Shown: positions 26,745 to 34,392, counted from the stretch's first letter. The stretch: DNA of 64,000 nt from Oceaniferula marina (GCF_013391475.1 NZ_JACBAZ010000009.1:19449-83448); one strand, 5' to 3'. Notes: generated by a model not told the origin, from the letters alone. Translations and numbers: made by a program.

Positions 26745-26762
26745 TATTACCGCTCGGGAATA
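26745..26762. promoter_or_regulatory. HipB operator O1 (TATTACCGCTCGGGAATA)
   Basis: An 18-bp near-palindrome (TATTACCG, two spacer bases, CGGGAATA) lies 16 bp upstream of the hipB ATG and overlaps the -10 region of the proposed promoter. It is one of three copies spaced exactly 49 bp apart. Confidence 0.8.
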
Positions 26763-26788
26763 CTATCGCTTAAACACGATTAATTCAA
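26760..26788 (-). promoter_or_regulatory. Proposed hipBA promoter
   Basis: On the minus strand, TTGAAT (plus 26783-26788) and TAGTAT (plus 26760-26765) are separated by exactly 17 bp, a good sigma-70-type match. The -10 box overlaps operator O1, and O2 lies just upstream of the -35 box, so bound repressor would block polymerase. Confidence 0.65.
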
Positions 26789-26793
26789 CACTT

Positions 26794-26811
26794 TATTACC
26801 GTTCGGGAATA
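26794..26811. promoter_or_regulatory. HipB operator O2 (TATTACCGTTCGGGAATA)
   Basis: Second copy of the 18-bp near-palindrome, one base different from O1 in the spacer. It lies 49 bp from O1 start to start and just upstream of the proposed -35 box. Confidence 0.8.
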
Positions 26812-26842
26812 AAGTGACCCTCTGAGGTCATATCACAAAAAT

Positions 26843-26860
26843 TATTACCGCTCGGTAATA
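26843..26860. promoter_or_regulatory. HipB operator O3 (TATTACCGCTCGGTAATA)
   Basis: Third and most symmetrical copy: TATTACCG and CGGTAATA are exact reverse complements around a CT spacer. It begins 49 bp from O2. Nothing coding is seen beyond it before the island end. Confidence 0.8.
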
Positions 26861-27027
26861 AATATTCTGTTAACCCGATTTTAACCCTGCCACGATAGAA
26901 TGATCCATGAGGTGAACATGGCAAAGACATACGAGCACCGGAGAATTTCACTAGCTGGCTACGTGCCACCTGCACTGCTATGGACACACACATGAGCGGG
27001 CAGATGGCACTCGGGCGAAGCGAAGGC

Positions 27028-27046
27028 AATCCGTTCACCCGCTCCA
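27028..27046 (+). repeat. Third copy of the tRNA-Gly 3' end (right boundary of the island)
   Basis: AATCCGTTCACCCGCTCCA is identical to the tRNA-Gly 3' terminus. It is preceded by GCGAAGCGAAGGC, as in the 24856 copy, and followed by the duplicated tRNA terminator. It probably represents the original chromosomal end of the tRNA locus (attR-like). Confidence 0.85.
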
Positions 27047-27055
27047 GCTTTTATA

Positions 27056-27092
27056 AAGCCCGGATAACTTCATAATGTTGTCCGGGCTTTTT
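27056..27092 (+). terminator. Duplicated tRNA-Gly terminator
   Basis: The stem AAGCCCGG/CCGGGCTT (27056-27063 and 27082-27089), the loop and the T-run match 24691-24728. It lies 16 bp from the convergent SGNH-hydrolase gene end and could act on both strands. Confidence 0.8.
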
Positions 27093-27107
27093 GGGTCTAC
27101 ATCAAAC

Positions 27108-27926
27108 CTACTTATCACCTGCAGCGCTCAATCGAACCGAAGCTGCCGCCTGCTTCAACGCCTTCGCCTTGGGAACCTTGGATTGCGTCTGTTTGACTTC
27201 TTGGTCATAAAAAGCACTATAAAACACACAGGCGCCTAGAAAGTTGCCAGCGGCGGCCGGATGGCTCCCATCCTTGGCATACAAACCAACGTCATCCCCC
27301 GCCTTCCGCACCCGGGACCAGACCTCCCCGACCGGAACCACCCACACGCCTCCACCGGCTTTGGCAGCCTGCCGATAGCCATGCTGCAATCGTTGCTGCA
27401 TCGCCTGATAGCTATCACTGGGAAACATCTTGGCATTGGCCTTATCACCATCCTTCCGCCCCCATGTCAAAAACAGGACCGGAATCGCATCCGCATCACG
27501 GATCGCTTTCACCAGAGACTTTACAGCCGGGTCCATCAGCTTTTTCCTCTGCTGTTCTTCGAAAGAAGGGATTTGGCTCTGCTCCTGTAGCACCACCACA
27601 TCCCAGTTCCCCTTGCCAATCCGGCCCAAGGTCTCTTCTGATTTGGCATGTCTTTTCATCGTCCAGCCACCTTTGGTCACTTGACTCACCTCCACATTCC
27701 GACCCTCAGCTTCGGCAATTTTTGCAAACTGCTTGGGAATTTTAAAACTGTAACTGTTTCCGACAAACAAAACCCGGAATGGCTTTGCTTTTTTAACCCG
27801 ATCCACCAGAGCCTGGTGTAAAACCCGCCCCTCGGCATCGGGAGTGTTAACCGCCTGCCCCTTCGCTGTCAGCGTCACGGTCACCAACGCCAGCATGCCT
27901 ATGCATAGTCTCGCCCTCATCATCAT
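27108..27926 (-). CDS. SGNH/GDSL-like hydrolase, secreted
   Basis: The start is set at the first of three tandem ATGs (27926, 27923, 27920), which open a signal-peptide-like stretch (RARLCIGMLALVTVTLTAKGQA). A longer frame to 28019 adds a basic leader. Block I of the SGNH fold appears as FVGNSYS with Ser as the nucleophile, and block V as DGSHP with the Asp-x-x-His pair near the end. The protein is probably an exported esterase or acyl hydrolase of the DUF4886-like kind; the substrate is unknown. The 5' end overlaps the 3' end of the YihY gene by about 80 bp in another frame. Confidence 0.7.
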   Translation of the reverse strand: MMMRARLCIGMLALVTVTLTAKGQAVNTPDAEGRVLHQALVDRVKKAKPFRVLFVGNSYSFKIPKQFAKIAEAEGRNVEVSQVTKGGWTMKRHAKSEETLGRIGKGNWDVVVLQEQSQIPSFEEQQRKKLMDPAVKSLVKAIRDADAIPVLFLTWGRKDGDKANAKMFPSDSYQAMQQRLQHGYRQAAKAGGGVWVVPVGEVWSRVRKAGDDVGLYAKDGSHPAAAGNFLGACVFYSAFYDQEVKQTQSKVPKAKALKQAAASVRLSAAGDK

Positions 27927-28881
27927 CCATGGCTTGTTTTTCTGATTCAACATATGATTTTTCATTACGTGTATTCTGGTCCGCTTCTGGCAACAAACCC
28001 TCAGGATCGTCTTCTTCATCCGGTGACTCCTTCGCCCTGCGCTTCATCGCCAACTCCGCAGCCAGTTCCGCACCATACAAAAACACCTGCATCGCAAAAT
28101 AAATCCAGAATAACACCAACACCAGAGTCACGGCACTACCGTAAAAACTCCCGAAATCCGAATGCTTCAAAAACTTGGCCAGACCGATTTTTAATCCGAC
28201 CAGCATCATCGCACTCACCGCCCCTCCGATCACCGCCTCCCTGAACTTCGGTGGACGCGCTGGCAACCAGCGCATGGCCACCGCCGAGAGCAGGGTCATC
28301 GCACAAAATGAAAACAAGGGAGAAATATACGTCGCCAACTTGATCATCCAGGAGGCATCAAACACCTCGTCCACAAGCACCCCCATCAGGGTCTCAAAGA
28401 TCACCGCACTGGCGATAAACACACCGAGAGCGCACAGCATCAGCGCCGAGGCCAGACGACCAATCAATCCCGCCAGCGCCGCCTTTCTTCCCTTTTTTCT
28501 GGGAGAGCCAAACACCTTACCCAACGATTTCCGCAACTCGGCAATCACCTTGGTGGCTGAAAAAAATAAAAAGAACATCCCGATCACCGGAGAAAAACCC
28601 GACCCCGCCCACTGCACATCCGACCGTAAAATCTGGGCAAAGTAATTGGCCACCGTCGAGCCCGCCACGTGATGGGCCTCCGATAACAAAATCTGGGTTG
28701 CCACCTTTTCATCGACAAAAAATGAGGCAATAAAAATCCCAACCAGAAGAATGGGAACCAGCGAAATCAAGGAATAAAAAGCCAGAGCTGCAGCTTCATC
28801 CGCGTGTTTATGTCGCCACCACATCTTGGCCGCCTGCAACAGGTGCCCACACCAAAGACCAATTTTCGACCACACGTTCAT
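27847..28881 (-). CDS. YihY/BrkB-family inner-membrane protein
   Basis: This 344-residue protein has six predicted membrane helices in the first 270 residues and the family signature near the N-terminus (EAAALAFYSLISLVPILL), plus the conserved WxGSGFSP and GAVSAMMLVGLKIGLAKF regions. A hydrophilic, acidic C-terminal tail follows (about 275-344). The family was once called ribonuclease BN by mistake; its role is still unclear, possibly in envelope stress or transport. The tail region overlaps the start of the SGNH hydrolase gene in another frame. Confidence 0.88.
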   Translation of the reverse strand: MNVWSKIGLWCGHLLQAAKMWWRHKHADEAAALAFYSLISLVPILLVGIFIASFFVDEKVATQILLSEAHHVAGSTVANYFAQILRSDVQWAGSGFSPVIGMFFLFFSATKVIAELRKSLGKVFGSPRKKGRKAALAGLIGRLASALMLCALGVFIASAVIFETLMGVLVDEVFDASWMIKLATYISPLFSFCAMTLLSAVAMRWLPARPPKFREAVIGGAVSAMMLVGLKIGLAKFLKHSDFGSFYGSAVTLVLVLFWIYFAMQVFLYGAELAAELAMKRRAKESPDEEDDPEGLLPEADQNTRNEKSYVESEKQAMDDDEGETMHRHAGVGDRDADSEGAGG

Positions 28882-28940
28882 CCTAACTGTCGTTTCACCC
28901 TACAACCAAAAAACCACGATGGCGAGATCATTCCGAAAAG

Positions 28941-28978
28941 CGCAGCCTTCAAGCACAAACGCAGCCTTCAAGCACAAA
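28941..28978. repeat. Tandem 19-bp direct repeat, two copies
   Basis: CGCAGCCTTCAAGCACAAA occurs twice with no gap (28941-28959 and 28960-28978) upstream of the YihY gene. It is probably a simple slippage duplication. Confidence 0.85.
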
Positions 28979-28988
28979 AACACCACAA

Positions 28989-29117
28989 CCTGCGGTACTG
29001 ACAGGATTCACATGATTGAAGAGGATTGACAGGATTTTTTTAGAAGGTAGCGATAGATTTTGAGCAAACCACGATCATTTAAAATGAAAATCCTGACAAT
29101 CCTGTCAGCGCCGCAGG
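28989..29117. repeat. Imperfect inverted-repeat element of about 129 bp
   Basis: The ends CCTGCGG...CTGACAGGATT (from 28989) and AATCCTGTCAG...CCGCAGG (to 29117) are complementary. GGATTGACAGGATT and AATCCTGACAATCCTG repeat inside the arms, and the centre is AT-rich. It has no coding capacity. It resembles the GGATTGACAGGATT-type foldback repeats scattered through Planctomycetes and Verrucomicrobia intergenic regions (from general knowledge, not checked). Confidence 0.65.
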
Positions 29118-29166
29118 CATCATCGAGAGAATCCACCTCATCCACCTAATGTAGGAGCCTGACAGC

Positions 29167-29802
29167 CTACTCGGCAGGCGCAGCAGGCAATCGGAAATGC
29201 CCGGTGATCGGGAACTCAAACAACAAGGACTCTTCTTTCACCCCGGCTCCAATATTATGAATGATCAGTGGCGTGCCATCCTCCGCTCTTCGGTCGCTCA
29301 CAACCATCATATGGGGCAACTTACCAGCAACCGTGCAGGTAACCAAATCCCCCGGCAAATAATCCTCCTTGTTTTTAGAAACCTTCACTGACCAACCACA
29401 ACGATCAAAATAGGTTTTTAAGTTCGGCACCCGTCGGTGGTCAATGCTCCGATCCGTCCTCTTCAGCCCCCAATGGTTCGGGTACTTGGAGAAATGCGCC
29501 CGCATATCCAGATGCACCAACTTCTGCAGATCCATCTTTCTGGCACGCCGCATTGCCCGAATCACCACATCCGTACACACCCCCGTAGCCAATGGCACAT
29601 CTCCATTGGGATAAGATAAACTCACATAGGCACCGTTGTATCCCGTTGTCTTCCCCACCTGCCAGCGCGCCGCTTCCACAAGATCCACGCCACCGGAAAC
29701 AGGCGCCCGTTTTTCCTCCGCATCATTCTCCCCCATGACAACAGGCCATAACAAACCCATCATCAGCCCCAACACCAAACATTGATACCCTTTTTTCTTC
29801 AT
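29167..29802 (-). CDS. DUF1287-family exported protein
   Basis: This 211-residue protein begins with a signal peptide (MKKKGYQCLVLGLMMGLLWPVVMG). It carries the DUF1287 signature: GVCTDVVIRAMRRA with the conserved Cys, HLDMRAHFSKYP, NHWGLKRTDRSIDHRRVPNL, a DLVTC strand, and a late His (HMMVVSDR). The Cys/His arrangement resembles NlpC/P60-like amidase folds, so activity on peptidoglycan or a related amide is possible but unproven. It is flanked by an inverted-repeat element and a MocR-type regulator on the same strand. Confidence 0.88.
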   Translation of the reverse strand: MKKKGYQCLVLGLMMGLLWPVVMGENDAEEKRAPVSGGVDLVEAARWQVGKTTGYNGAYVSLSYPNGDVPLATGVCTDVVIRAMRRARKMDLQKLVHLDMRAHFSKYPNHWGLKRTDRSIDHRRVPNLKTYFDRCGWSVKVSKNKEDYLPGDLVTCTVAGKLPHMMVVSDRRAEDGTPLIIHNIGAGVKEESLLFEFPITGHFRLPAAPAE

Positions 29803-29846
29803 CCTCCTCCACCCTACCCGAAACCCCCACTTCGAAACAAGCCGGA

Positions 29847-31280
29847 TTATAGCAATCGTGACGCCAAGCGTCCTAACACACGAAGAGCCTCCTCCAAACG
29901 CTCATCCAATGGGTGACCACAATTGATTCTCACCGCATGCCCGTAGCGACTCGTCGCAGAGCAGAGAGAGCCAGGGACAATAGAAATGTTCTTTTGCAGC
30001 GCCTCCACCGCTAACTTGTCCGTATCCACACTCGTTGGAAGCTCGGCCCACAACAAATATCCACCACTGGGAGCAGTTATTCTGGTTCCATCAGGGAACT
30101 GCTCAAACACAGCCTGACGGATCTGTTGAAGCTGATTCTGATAGAGTGTACGAACCCGCCTCAAATGCCGGTCATAGCCACCCATCTTCAGAAACTCCGC
30201 TGCTATCATCTCCGACAAGGTGCAGGTCGCCTGCACCTTGCCGGTTTTCAAGGCCTTGACCTGATCATAATATTTCCCTGGAATAATCCACCCAACCCGC
30301 AAACCTGGTGACAAGGACTTGGAAAAACTCGAGCACTGGATCACCCCTCCCTCACGATCGTATGCCTTGAGAGAAACCGGTCGTTCTTCACCAAAATGCA
30401 ACTCGGCATTAATGTCATCCTCGATCAAGGCCACGCCTGCTTCAGCGCACATCTTAACCAATGCCTTTTTATTGGCATCCGGCATCACACTCCCCATCGG
30501 ATTGTGGTAATTCGGTTGCACCAGACAAGCCTTCACATCGTGCGTCCGCAACGATTCCGCAACAGCTTCGATATCCACCCCGGTTTCAGCGTGCATCGGG
30601 ACCTCGATCGCCTGCAGCCCCTGCTCCCTGATCATCGCTAACAAACCGAAATACGTCGGAGTCTCCACCATCACCACATCCCCGCACCGCGTAGTCGCCT
30701 TCAAGGCCAGTTCCAGAGCCTCGACCGCACCCACCGTGGTGATAATCTCGGAAGGGGCCACATCCACACCCGCGGTCAAACAACGCTTCGAAATTTGCAC
30801 CCTCACATCCATACGTCCCGGTGCCACCGTATATCCATACGCAGCCGCTCCATGCTTCCTAGCCAATGCTTGCCCAATGGAACTCAAGCGCGCATTTGGA
30901 CAAGCGAGATCCCCGGGCGTCGCAGCCCCAAAAGGAACGACCTCCGGCCGATGAACGGCATTCACCATCGCTTCAAAAATAGAAACACTTGAGACATCCA
31001 CCGGGCGATTCTCATGCTCTTGCAATTCGGGGATTCGGTCCCAAGCGTCGAGACGGGCTTTGACATAGTATCCGGACCGCGAACGGCCTTCGATGCAGCC
31101 CCTATCTTCCAGCAAAGCGTAGGCTTCCATCACCGTCGAAATGCTGACCCGGTGGTCCTTACTCATCTGGCGAACCGATGGAATTTTCTCTCCGGCACGA
31201 AAGGTTCCCGAATCAATCAAATGCTCAAGATTGTCCGCCATTTGGCGATACATGGGTATACTGGAATCAGATGTGATCAT
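29847..31280 (-). CDS. MocR/PdxR-type transcriptional regulator (GntR HTH fused to aminotransferase)
   Basis: This 477-residue protein has an N-terminal GntR winged helix-turn-helix (about residues 8-72, IDSGTFRAGEKIPSVRQMS) joined to a fold-type-I aminotransferase domain (about 110-470). The PLP lysine lies in SSFSKSLSPGLRVG, and YHNPMG and ETPTYFG are further family signatures. MocR regulators bind PLP or an aldimine and often control a divergently transcribed gene and themselves. A cluster of GTACAGAT sites lies just upstream (31323-31403). No clear target gene is seen on the divergent strand. Confidence 0.93.
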   Translation of the reverse strand: MITSDSSIPMYRQMADNLEHLIDSGTFRAGEKIPSVRQMSKDHRVSISTVMEAYALLEDRGCIEGRSRSGYYVKARLDAWDRIPELQEHENRPVDVSSVSIFEAMVNAVHRPEVVPFGAATPGDLACPNARLSSIGQALARKHGAAAYGYTVAPGRMDVRVQISKRCLTAGVDVAPSEIITTVGAVEALELALKATTRCGDVVMVETPTYFGLLAMIREQGLQAIEVPMHAETGVDIEAVAESLRTHDVKACLVQPNYHNPMGSVMPDANKKALVKMCAEAGVALIEDDINAELHFGEERPVSLKAYDREGGVIQCSSFSKSLSPGLRVGWIIPGKYYDQVKALKTGKVQATCTLSEMIAAEFLKMGGYDRHLRRVRTLYQNQLQQIRQAVFEQFPDGTRITAPSGGYLLWAELPTSVDTDKLAVEALQKNISIVPGSLCSATSRYGHAVRINCGHPLDERLEEALRVLGRLASRLL

Positions 31281-31322
31281 GGCTTCAACTACAGGCTATA
31301 CTCTCCTTCCTTACCCGCACAG

Positions 31323-31403
31323 GTACAGATCTGACAGGAGAAAACCAGTACAGATAAAAATAAACGATCTGTACTACATAACAATCTGTTTTTCTGTATC
31401 TGT
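31323..31403. promoter_or_regulatory. Operator cluster of the MocR-type regulator
   Basis: The octamer GTACAGAT occurs at 31323-31330 and 31348-31355, and its reverse complement ATCTGTAC at 31367-31374. Six-base ATCTGT copies follow at 31384-31389 and 31398-31403. Two direct repeats plus an inverted copy upstream of the gene is the usual design for MocR autoregulation. The sites begin 42 bp before the start codon. Confidence 0.7.
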
Positions 31404-31613
31404 TCTGATTCTTAAATCGGTGCCATATTCACCACATGAACAAAGACATCATCACGGCACCAGCATATCCACCGGGCAGCCACCAAAAAAACCGGCGTAG
31501 CCAGCACCCGATCAGGGATCTGTTTCACGCTCTGGGGCAGGCACTGCACACACCACAAGGCTGTGAAATTGCCGCATTGAGAGCCATTGGGAAAAAAGTC
31601 CCAAGTTGCCCGC
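31404..31613. other. Short region between the MocR operators and the CBM9-like gene end
   Basis: This holds a 64-codon plus-strand frame starting at 31436 that overruns the end of the CBM9-like gene. It is where a divergent MocR target would be expected. The predicted peptide is basic and shows no family signature, so I do not call it a gene; it may be a decayed target. Confidence 0.35.
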
Positions 31614-32375
31614 TTAAGACTGGAAAATAACCTCCCCCCATAGCGCGGGCACATGCATGTTGACCTGCCACTGGGGACTCCACACCCAGTTGTCCTCCGG
31701 ATGACTCTGCTCCTCGGGGTCAAGCCCCTGAGGCAAGTCGGTCCCATGTGGAGGCACCCGCACGTAGCGGCCATCCACCACTTCATGCTGCCACTGAACA
31801 CGGGAAAAGTTCACCCGCCACACATCGCCCGGCTCAGGCGGGGTGCGTTTTTCGGAATGGTATTGCCGCAAGGCTTCCCAAGGAAAAGCAATTTCCAATG
31901 ACCAGCCATCGTCTTCATCGCTCGGATCATTCAAGCGCCCCCTCACTCCAACCTTTCGAATCAAGCCCGGCAAATTGCAGCCCCACACGGGCTCTCCACC
32001 TTCACTGTATGGCACGGGTAAACTCAGCTCCCAGATGGTGCCCAAGGCATTCATTTCAAATTCGTAGTAGTTGCGCCCGTCACCGTCGGGGTCGATAAAT
32101 ACTTCGAAGTCGTTGTCGTGAAAAATCACCTCATTTTGCCGGGTAATGGTTCCCCAGACATGGGGTTCTTCCAACTCGGCTGCGACGTAAAAATACGTGT
32201 CATCCCAGGCCATTTTCACCCGGGTTTCAAATCTCGGCTTCAACCCCGGATCACCGGTGATATCTACAAAGGCATCCGTCCAGGGAATCGAAGCCCATGC
32301 TGGATCGGATAGAAACCCATCCAATTTCAACGGCCCCTGAACCCGCTGACACTGATATTGTTTCGGCGACTTCAT
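31614..32375 (-). CDS. Carbohydrate-binding family-9-like protein
   Basis: This 253-residue protein has the CBM9-like or sugar-binding DOMON-like pattern: VQGPLKLDGFLSDPAW near the N-terminus, VKMAWDDTYFYVAAEL, HDNDFEVFIDPDGDGRNYYEFEMNA and WSLEIAFPWEAL. There is no signal peptide, so it is likely cytoplasmic, which is unusual for CBM9 modules attached to xylanases but common for stand-alone members. The ATG overlaps the stop of the aldo/keto reductase gene (ATGA), so the two are co-translated. A catalytic role is not evident. Confidence 0.82.
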   Translation of the reverse strand: MKSPKQYQCQRVQGPLKLDGFLSDPAWASIPWTDAFVDITGDPGLKPRFETRVKMAWDDTYFYVAAELEEPHVWGTITRQNEVIFHDNDFEVFIDPDGDGRNYYEFEMNALGTIWELSLPVPYSEGGEPVWGCNLPGLIRKVGVRGRLNDPSDEDDGWSLEIAFPWEALRQYHSEKRTPPEPGDVWRVNFSRVQWQHEVVDGRYVRVPPHGTDLPQGLDPEEQSHPEDNWVWSPQWQVNMHVPALWGEVIFQS

Positions 32376-33406
32376 GCTCCTAGCAAGGTTCCCATCGGAT
32401 AGAGTAGCTCAGCACTGACTTCATCAATTTTTTTCAGAACCTCGTCCGACAACTCAAGATCCGCGGCTGCAAAAATCGGAGCCAATTGATCTTCATGGGA
32501 AACCCCGACAATAGTGGAGGCCACATAGTCATGCTGCTTACTCCATGCCGTAGCCAAGGTCACCACATCCATATCTGCCTCCTTGGCAATCTCAACCAAA
32601 CGGGCCGTGGTTTCCAGACTCTTCGGATTCACAAACCGCTCTGCCATTCGACGTTGGCGCGGAGCCCCATTTTTCAAATATGCACTGAACCGAGCACCCT
32701 CAGGTAACTGACCATCGTTGTACTTGCCACTCACCACCCCTCCTGCCAGTGGACTGTATGGCAACAAACTCACTTGCTCACGCCGACACACCTCGGCCAA
32801 TTCATCCTCGCAGCGACGATGAATCACCGAAAAATTATTCTGAATCGTATCGTAACGGGCAAAACCGGACACATCACTGGCCCACAAGGCCTTCATCAAC
32901 CCGTAGCTGTCCTCGTTGCTGATCCCAATTGTCCTCACTTTTCCTTCCTGCACCAGCTCGTCCAACACCTCCAGTGTATCTTCGGGGCGCATCCCGTGAT
33001 CCGGCCAATGCACCTGATAGAGATCAATATAATCCGTCTGCAAACGACGCAAACTCCCCTCCACGGCCTGTCGGATATGGACACGATCCAAAGCGGCCTT
33101 GCCACCCCTGACCGGGGGATTAAACCATCCGTGGGCAGCACCCGCCACCTTACTCGCCAGGATGATACTATTGCGGTCCCTTCCTTTCATCCACTCTCCG
33201 AGCAAGCTCTCGGTTCTTCCAGCTTCCTCCACCGTCGGAGGTACCGGATACACTTCCGCGGTATCAAAAAAATCAATCCCGGCATCGATCGACTGATCGA
33301 GAATCCGGAAGCTCATCTCCTTATCCGCCTGTTTACCAAAGGTCATGGTTCCCATACAAATCTCACTGACCACAATACCACTGGTGCCTAATCGGTTCTG
33401 CTTCAT
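32372..33406 (-). CDS. Aldo/keto reductase (Tas-like)
   Basis: The start is set at the ATG ending at 33406 (MKQNRLGTSGIVVSEICMG); an upstream ATG at 33445 would add 13 unconserved residues. The 344-residue product has the AKR catalytic set: FFDTAEVY (Asp and Tyr), LASKVAG (Lys) and YQVHWPD (His), followed by the C-terminal NADPH region. It probably reduces a sugar or carbonyl compound in the cytoplasm. It is coupled to the CBM9-like gene and lies divergently from terC, with about 50 bp between the starts. Confidence 0.92.
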   Translation of the reverse strand: MKQNRLGTSGIVVSEICMGTMTFGKQADKEMSFRILDQSIDAGIDFFDTAEVYPVPPTVEEAGRTESLLGEWMKGRDRNSIILASKVAGAAHGWFNPPVRGGKAALDRVHIRQAVEGSLRRLQTDYIDLYQVHWPDHGMRPEDTLEVLDELVQEGKVRTIGISNEDSYGLMKALWASDVSGFARYDTIQNNFSVIHRRCEDELAEVCRREQVSLLPYSPLAGGVVSGKYNDGQLPEGARFSAYLKNGAPRQRRMAERFVNPKSLETTARLVEIAKEADMDVVTLATAWSKQHDYVASTIVGVSHEDQLAPIFAAADLELSDEVLKKIDEVSAELLYPMGTLLGA

Positions 33407-33459
33407 GCCTCCATCATGCGCGATCGTCAGGACTTGGCAAGTCATCTCCTTCCTGATAC

Positions 33460-34251
33460 ATGCCTACGGTCATGGACATTCTCCCCAACCTCTTCACTCT
33501 GCTGATGCTCATCCTCCTGCAAGCGGTCCTTGGTTTTGACAACTTGCTCTACATTTCTCTGGAATCCAAACGTGCACCGGAAGACAAACAACGCATGGTC
33601 CGAATCTGGGGAATTGGCCTCGCCGTGGTCCTACGGATCTGCCTGCTGTTTATCCTGATGAAAATGATGAGTTCCTTTCAGGCATCCTGGTTCAGCATCG
33701 ATAGCCACGCCCTTCACGTCGACATGAATTTCACCGCCGCCATCACCCTCTTCGGCGGAGCGTTTATCGTCTATACCGCAGTCAAGGAAGTGGTTCACAT
33801 GCTCACACTGGAGGAATCGCACGCCGAGAAAAAACAAAAGGCATCCGTAGCCAAAACCGTCTCTTTGATTGTCATGATGAATGTGATTTTCTCATTCGAT
33901 TCCATCCTGAGTGCCATGGCGATCACCAAGGTGGCCTGGATCATGGTCACCGCGATCATCATCAGCGGTCTTCTCATGGTTCTGCTCGCCGACACCGTTT
34001 CTCGTTTCCTGCAAAAAAACAGACTCTATGAAGTCCTCGGGCTCTTTATCCTGTTCATCGTCGGCATCCTCCTGCTCTCCGAAGGCGGTCATATGGCTCA
34101 CCTCAGTTTCTGGGGTCACCCGGTCGAACAAATGAGCAAAGGCACCTTCTATTTTGTTATCGCCACCCTGGTCCTCGTCGATATCGTGCAAGGTCGCTAT
34201 CAAAAGAAACTCCTCAAACAACGTGAGAAAAAACACGGAGCATTGGCATAG
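33460..34251 (+). CDS. TerC-family integral membrane protein
   Basis: This 263-residue protein has seven to eight membrane segments. The family's acidic pair is present: GFDNLLYIS in the first helix and SFDSILSA in the middle. A His-rich, charged cytoplasmic loop separates the two halves (about 114-128). TerC proteins are implicated in metal-ion export, tellurite resistance or loading of secreted metalloenzymes. A second start at 33472 is possible. No cotranscribed partner is seen, and no yybP-ykoY-type leader fits in the short upstream region. Confidence 0.9.
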   Translation: MPTVMDILPNLFTLLMLILLQAVLGFDNLLYISLESKRAPEDKQRMVRIWGIGLAVVLRICLLFILMKMMSSFQASWFSIDSHALHVDMNFTAAITLFGGAFIVYTAVKEVVHMLTLEESHAEKKQKASVAKTVSLIVMMNVIFSFDSILSAMAITKVAWIMVTAIIISGLLMVLLADTVSRFLQKNRLYEVLGLFILFIVGILLLSEGGHMAHLSFWGHPVEQMSKGTFYFVIATLVLVDIVQGRYQKKLLKQREKKHGALA

Positions 34252-34331
34252 TTATACCAATGTTGAGTTGGTGTTCATCACAAGCCTCGCAAAGGCCCAG
34301 GCAGCTGCATTCCGCTAAAACCGACCAACGC

Positions 34332-34353
34332 GGTGTGCCCTGCCGGGCACACC
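34332..34353 (+). terminator. Hairpin downstream of terC
   Basis: A perfect 9-bp stem GGTGTGCCC/GGGCACACC with loop TGCC lies 80 bp after the terC stop. It is followed by A, not T, on the plus strand, so its action as a terminator for terC is uncertain. Confidence 0.45.
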
Positions 34354-34392
34354 AAAAAAAAAGCCGTCCACCCGGATCCGGGCAGACGGCTT
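34354..34392 (-). terminator. Rho-independent terminator of the aminotransferase operon
   Basis: On the minus strand, AAGCCGTC pairs with GACGGCTT (34392-34385 and 34368-34361), with inner CCCGGA/TCCGGG pairing, and is followed by nine T residues. It lies 24 bp after the aminotransferase stop. Confidence 0.9.

Larger units (their letters stand above)
24663..27092. mobile_element. Small genomic island in tRNA-Gly carrying hipBA
   Basis: The 65-bp segment from the tRNA T-arm through its terminator (24663-24727) recurs at 27028-27092 with one mismatch. An extra 19-bp copy of the tRNA end lies between them (24856-24874). The copies at 24856 and 27028 also share the sequence just upstream (GCGAAGCGAAGGC before AATCC), whereas the tRNA copy and the 27028 copy share the sequence downstream. 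This nested pattern fits two integrations side by side, the first reduced to about 190 bp. The cargo is hipA and hipB. No integrase, transposase or remnant of one is recognisable, so movement would need an enzyme supplied in trans. Confidence 0.8.

Noticed and set aside
26880..27021. Possible third box A/box B pair before the right island boundary
   Set aside because: Only the final GCGAAGCGAAGGC is clear. The resemblance further upstream (GTGAAC...ACGAGCAC) is too weak to claim.
31436..31630. 64-codon plus-strand frame divergent to the MocR regulator
   Set aside because: The position would suit a MocR target, but the peptide has no recognisable signature and overlaps the end of the CBM9-like gene. 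I mention it only as an alternative.
33407..33459. Manganese or pH riboswitch (yybP-ykoY type) upstream of the TerC gene
   Set aside because: The divergent aldo/keto reductase start leaves only about 50 bp, too short for this structure.
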